From positions 1-64,000 of the forward strand of contig NW_001914882.1 in NCBI RefSeq assembly GCF_000208925.1: a DNA stretch of 64,000 nt, given 5' to 3'. The first letter of the stretch is position 1. Every line of letters starts with the position of its first letter. Below are positions 61,133 through 64,000 of this stretch, in pieces. Position numbers and translations under genes: made by a program. Source of the DNA: Entamoeba histolytica HM-1:IMSS. Lineage: Eukaryota; Evosea; Mastigamoebida; Endamoebidae. The notes beneath the pieces were generated by a model. The model saw nothing but the letters and a program-made list of their open reading frames with translations, was not told where the DNA came from and did no database searches.

Positions 61133-61815
61133 ATGACAATTCTCATTATTTTGAACATACTTGTATTTAACTCAATTGCCATAACATGTCAAAAATCATA
61201 TTATGAAAAGAATGGAGATTGTATTAAATGCCCTTTGTATTGTTATGAAGATTCTTGTTTAGATGAAGTAGGTTGTACAAAGTGCAAAGAAGGAAGTTTT
61301 CTTTCAGACGATGGTAAATGTTATTCATGTCAAACTGGATGTTTTTCTTGCACTGATTCAACTCATTGTCAACAGTGTAGTAATGGATTTGTTAAACGAG
61401 AGGATAAATGTTGTATGGCTTGTTTGTTTGAATCTTTAATGTCTACAATACAAAAGGTTTAACTAAGAGAATAGATTGTGATGTTCATTGTAAATGTAAC
61501 TCATGTAATGAAAATGGTTGTATGTCATGTGTTAATGGATTTTATTTGAATAATAGTCAGTGTGTTTCATGTCCTTTACATTGTGATTTATGTACATATA
61601 ATCAATGTTTTGCCTGTGAAAATGGATATTCATATGATTCAATTACAAAATCATGTATTGAAAATAAGACTAATAACTTCACAATGAGATTCATCTTTAC
61701 TATTCTTTGTGCAAGTTTATGTCTTTTATTTATTATTGCAACAAGTTCTATCTTTCTTATTTTAAAAAGAGAACGTGAAGAGAGAATGAAAAAAGTTGTT
61801 AAAGCTCTTCTTTAG
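61133..61815 (+). CDS. CXXC-rich single-pass membrane protein (two exons)
   Basis: Exon 1 (61133-61421) and exon 2 (61475-61815), intron 61422-61474 (53 bp, GTTTGT to AATAG, phase 1), encode 209 aa: signal peptide about 1-18 (MTILIILNILVFNSIAI), an ectodomain of repeated CXXC units (CIKCPLYCYE, CTKCKEG, CYSCQTGCFSC, CQQCSNG, CVSCPLHCDLC), one membrane span (FIFTILCASLCLLFIIATSS, about 168-190) and a short basic tail (KREREERMKKVVKALL). The ectodomain is of the kind seen in Entamoeba transmembrane kinases (TMKs), but here no kinase domain follows. It could be a co-receptor or decoy. Confidence 0.8.
61422..61474 (+). other. Intron in CXXC-rich membrane protein gene
   Basis: 53 bp, GTTTGT to AATAG, phase 1. 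Confidence 0.85.
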
Positions 61816-62134
61816 TAATTTGATATTTTTATTTTTGTTCATTTTAAATTACATTAAATTCTACTTTTTTCAAGGGTTTCACTTTTAAGAGTTTAAGTAT
61901 GGAGAGAGAATAGATAACAATTTGTTGTTAAAGATCTTTAGAATATACAAAAATAACAGATGTCTTAAAAAACGTGGTAACGGTTTAATAACTACATTGG
62001 AATATTCTTTTGATGCTTGAGATTTGATTGATTAGATTAATGACTTTTCCATAAATCTTTTCAATTGTCAGCTTGAAAGGTCAAGTCCTTTATTATTTAA
62101 GGAAGAAATTTCTCAAAAAAAATATTATCATACT
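61816..62134. other. Spacer upstream of aminotransferase
   Basis: 319 bp with no gene or repeat seen; presumably holds the aminotransferase promoter. Confidence 0.45.
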
Positions 62135-63589
62135 ATGAAAGCATTTTCAAGACAAAGTATTAATCCTTGTATCATTGCAACTCAATATGCTGTTAGAGGA
62201 AAATTAGTATTAGAGGCAAATGAGATTCAAAAAGAAATTGAAGAAGCAAGAAAAAAAGGAAAAAATAATCCTTATCCATTTGAGAAAGTAGTTTATTGTA
62301 ATATTGGTAATCCACAGATATGTAACCAACAGCCATTAACATATCCAAGGCAGATTATCTCAATAGTTGAATATCCTGAGCTTTTAAATCATACAACCCT
62401 TTTTCCGAAAGATGTTATCACCCATGCTAAAAAAATTATTAATAGTCTTGGTTGTACTGGAACAAGTGGTGCATATACTAATTCTATGGGAGTTATTCAA
62501 TTCAGAAAATCAATTTGTAAATTTATAAAACATAGAGATGGAACTGCTCCATCCCCTGATGACGTATTTATAACCGATGGAGCATCTACTGGAATAAAAA
62601 TGATTTTAAATATGTTGATTTCACATCCTCTTCATGGAATTATGATTCCTATTCCACAATACCCATTATACAGTGCTTCAATATCTCAATTCGGAGGTTT
62701 TCAAATTAATTACTTTCTAGATGAATCAAAAAAATGGTCAACAGATATGACATCCGTAAGAAAAGTTTATGAACAAGCGGTTGAAAAAGGTATTCAAGTG
62801 AAAGGATTTGTTTGTATTAACCCAGGTAATCCAACTGGACAAGTTCTTACAGTCCAAAATATGAAAGAAATTATAGAATTTTGCTATGAAAAAAAAATTT
62901 GTTTATTAGCTGATGAAGTATATCAAGAGAATATCTACGGTGAAATACCATTTACATCATTCAGAAAGGTATTGAAGTCAATGAGGGATGAGGTGAAAAA
63001 TAGTGTTGAGCTAATCTCATTTTTTAGTGTTTCAAAAGGATTTTATGGTGAATGTGGAAAGCGAGGTGGATATTTCCAGATAGAAAATATTAATTCATTT
63101 GCTCGTTCTCAGATGTATAAAATAGCATCTACCAATTTATGTTCAAATGTAGTTGGTCAAGAGATGGTTGAAATAATTTGCAACCCACCAAAAGAAGGTG
63201 ATGAATCTTATCCAAAATACATGAATGAAAAAATGTCTATTTTAAACTCTTTGAAAAGAAAAGCCAAGTTACTCTATTCTGTTCTAAATGAGTGTGAAGG
63301 AATTTCTTGTAATGAAGCTATGGGTGCTCTTTATCTTTTCCCAAAGATTACATTCCCAAACAAATATATTGATGAGTGTAAAAGAAAGGATCAAAAACCA
63401 GATGAATTGTATTGTTTAAGGATGTTAAAAAGTATAGGGGTGTGTGTTGTTCCAGGATCTGGTTTTGGTCAAAAAGATAATACGTATCATTTTAGAATTG
63501 CCATTCTACCACCAGAAAATGAAATACAGAATATTGCCGTCAAAATAAAAACTTTTCATACATCTTTTATGAAGGACTATTGTCACTAA
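62135..63589 (+). CDS. Alanine aminotransferase (PLP-dependent, fold type I)
   Basis: A 484-aa enzyme interconverting alanine and 2-oxoglutarate with pyruvate and glutamate. SVSKGFYGECGKRGGY carries the PLP Lys (about residue 301) and the phosphate-binding Arg region. CINPGNPTGQVL holds the Asn/Pro substrate loop, and LLADEVYQENIY holds the Asp that pairs with the PLP pyridine N. The N-terminus (QYAVRGKLVLEANEIQKE) and the GTSGAYTNSMG segment are characteristic of the eukaryotic ALT group and separate it from aspartate aminotransferases. No transit peptide is seen; cytosolic. No intron. Confidence 0.95.
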   Translation: MKAFSRQSINPCIIATQYAVRGKLVLEANEIQKEIEEARKKGKNNPYPFEKVVYCNIGNPQICNQQPLTYPRQIISIVEYPELLNHTTLFPKDVITHAKKIINSLGCTGTSGAYTNSMGVIQFRKSICKFIKHRDGTAPSPDDVFITDGASTGIKMILNMLISHPLHGIMIPIPQYPLYSASISQFGGFQINYFLDESKKWSTDMTSVRKVYEQAVEKGIQVKGFVCINPGNPTGQVLTVQNMKEIIEFCYEKKICLLADEVYQENIYGEIPFTSFRKVLKSMRDEVKNSVELISFFSVSKGFYGECGKRGGYFQIENINSFARSQMYKIASTNLCSNVVGQEMVEIICNPPKEGDESYPKYMNEKMSILNSLKRKAKLLYSVLNECEGISCNEAMGALYLFPKITFPNKYIDECKRKDQKPDELYCLRMLKSIGVCVVPGSGFGQKDNTYHFRIAILPPENEIQNIAVKIKTFHTSFMKDYCH

Positions 63590-64000
63590 CAAATTACACT
63601 TAACTTATATACTTCTTGTAACTCCTTTATTATTTTTTAAGTAAAATAAAAACCTTAAAACAATGCCACTCTTAGATATATTTTTCTCTTATCCTTCACT
63701 TCTAATCTTCTGATTGATATTTTTAGTGTCTTTTTTAACATAAAAATTAGATAATTAATTGTTAATAGAATTGTTATTTATTCATTGTTTATTGGATATT
63801 ATTCATATCATATATCGTTAAAATGATTATTTTATTTATTATTTTATATTTTCTTCTTGTTTTGTTAATAAATCTTTTTATTTTATTTCTTCTTTTTATC
63901 TTCTTCTTTGATGTTTATTTCAATTTTAATAAATTTCATCTTTCTTTATTTCTTATTTTATGTTGATTGAATATTTCATTATCATTATATTATTGTGTAT
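63590..64000. other. AT-rich sequence at window end
   Basis: 3' flank of the aminotransferase gene, then T-rich low-complexity DNA to the end; no gene seen. Confidence 0.5.

Noticed and set aside
1..64000. CRISPR arrays, tRNA arrays, rRNA, bacterial-type operons
   Set aside because: No spaced direct repeats of CRISPR type, no cloverleaf with CCA-acceptor pattern and no rRNA sequence seen; intron and promoter features are eukaryotic.

Overview
The window is nuclear DNA of an Entamoeba, most likely E. histolytica or its close relative E. nuttalli. The evidence is a very high A+T content, compact genes with short introns that mostly begin GTTTGT and end TAG, TATTTAAA-type core promoters, non-LTR LINE and SINE elements of the EhLINE/EhSINE kind, and marker genes typical of the genus (amoebapore A, cysteine protease CP-A3, chagasin-like ICP1, iron superoxide dismutase, a nearly invariant actin, TLDc proteins, tetraspanin). 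In amoebapore A, residue 2 of the mature protein is Glu, which to my recollection argues against E. dispar. Three runs of exactly 100 N (17760-17859, 28331-28430, 53327-53426) are assembly gaps of unknown true size.

Layout. 1-5990 is a decayed LINE (754-5300) in AT-rich DNA. 5996-10305 holds an Hsp70-like gene, actin and FeSOD, all on the minus strand. 10640-11475 is the 3' stub of a second LINE. 12481-16918 holds a 1082-aa adenylation/carrier/reductase protein with a ZZ-like finger and a PRMT-like protein. 17037-31019 carries an ankyrin-kinase (gapped), a PH-RhoGAP protein, a membrane protein, a short VPS13-like protein, a three-exon acidic-tail protein, a VHS protein (gapped), a small unknown protein and importin alpha. 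32288-35502 holds a TLDc protein, amoebapore A, an EhSINE1 copy and an unknown protein. 36028-43994 holds a RhoGEF, a tail-anchored protein, an eIF4E-like protein, a coiled-coil gene with an internal stop, a small coiled-coil gene, a tetraspanin, an unknown protein and cyclin C. 44140-51604 holds MOB1, a DYRK-type kinase, a four-exon HEI10/CCNB1IP1-like gene, ICP1, CP-A3 and an Ala-rich coiled-coil protein. After a gene-poor stretch and a gap, 53427-63589 holds a second, identical MOB1 copy, CIAO3/NAR1, a RING protein, a secreted Sep15/SelM-like protein, a SINE, a secreted lysine-rich repeat protein, an unknown protein, eIF4E, a CXXC-rich membrane protein and alanine aminotransferase.

Fourteen introns were placed by eye (a fifteenth is the copy in the second MOB1); most are 47-75 bp and restore known domains. 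The most interesting results are: (1) the gene at 47476-48493, which once spliced reads as a complete HEI10/Zip3-type meiotic crossover E3; (2) the LINE reverse-transcriptase frame, interrupted by nine TGA codons but no TAA or TAG over about 2.2 kb; (3) the carboxylic-acid-reductase-like architecture at 12481; (4) the perfect duplication of cyclin C 3' end plus MOB1 ending at a gap; and (5) a cysteine protease immediately upstream of a chagasin-type inhibitor. Protease, inhibitor, HEI10-like gene and DYRK kinase follow one another on the minus strand with short spacers, as is usual in this compact genome; there is no sign of operons.
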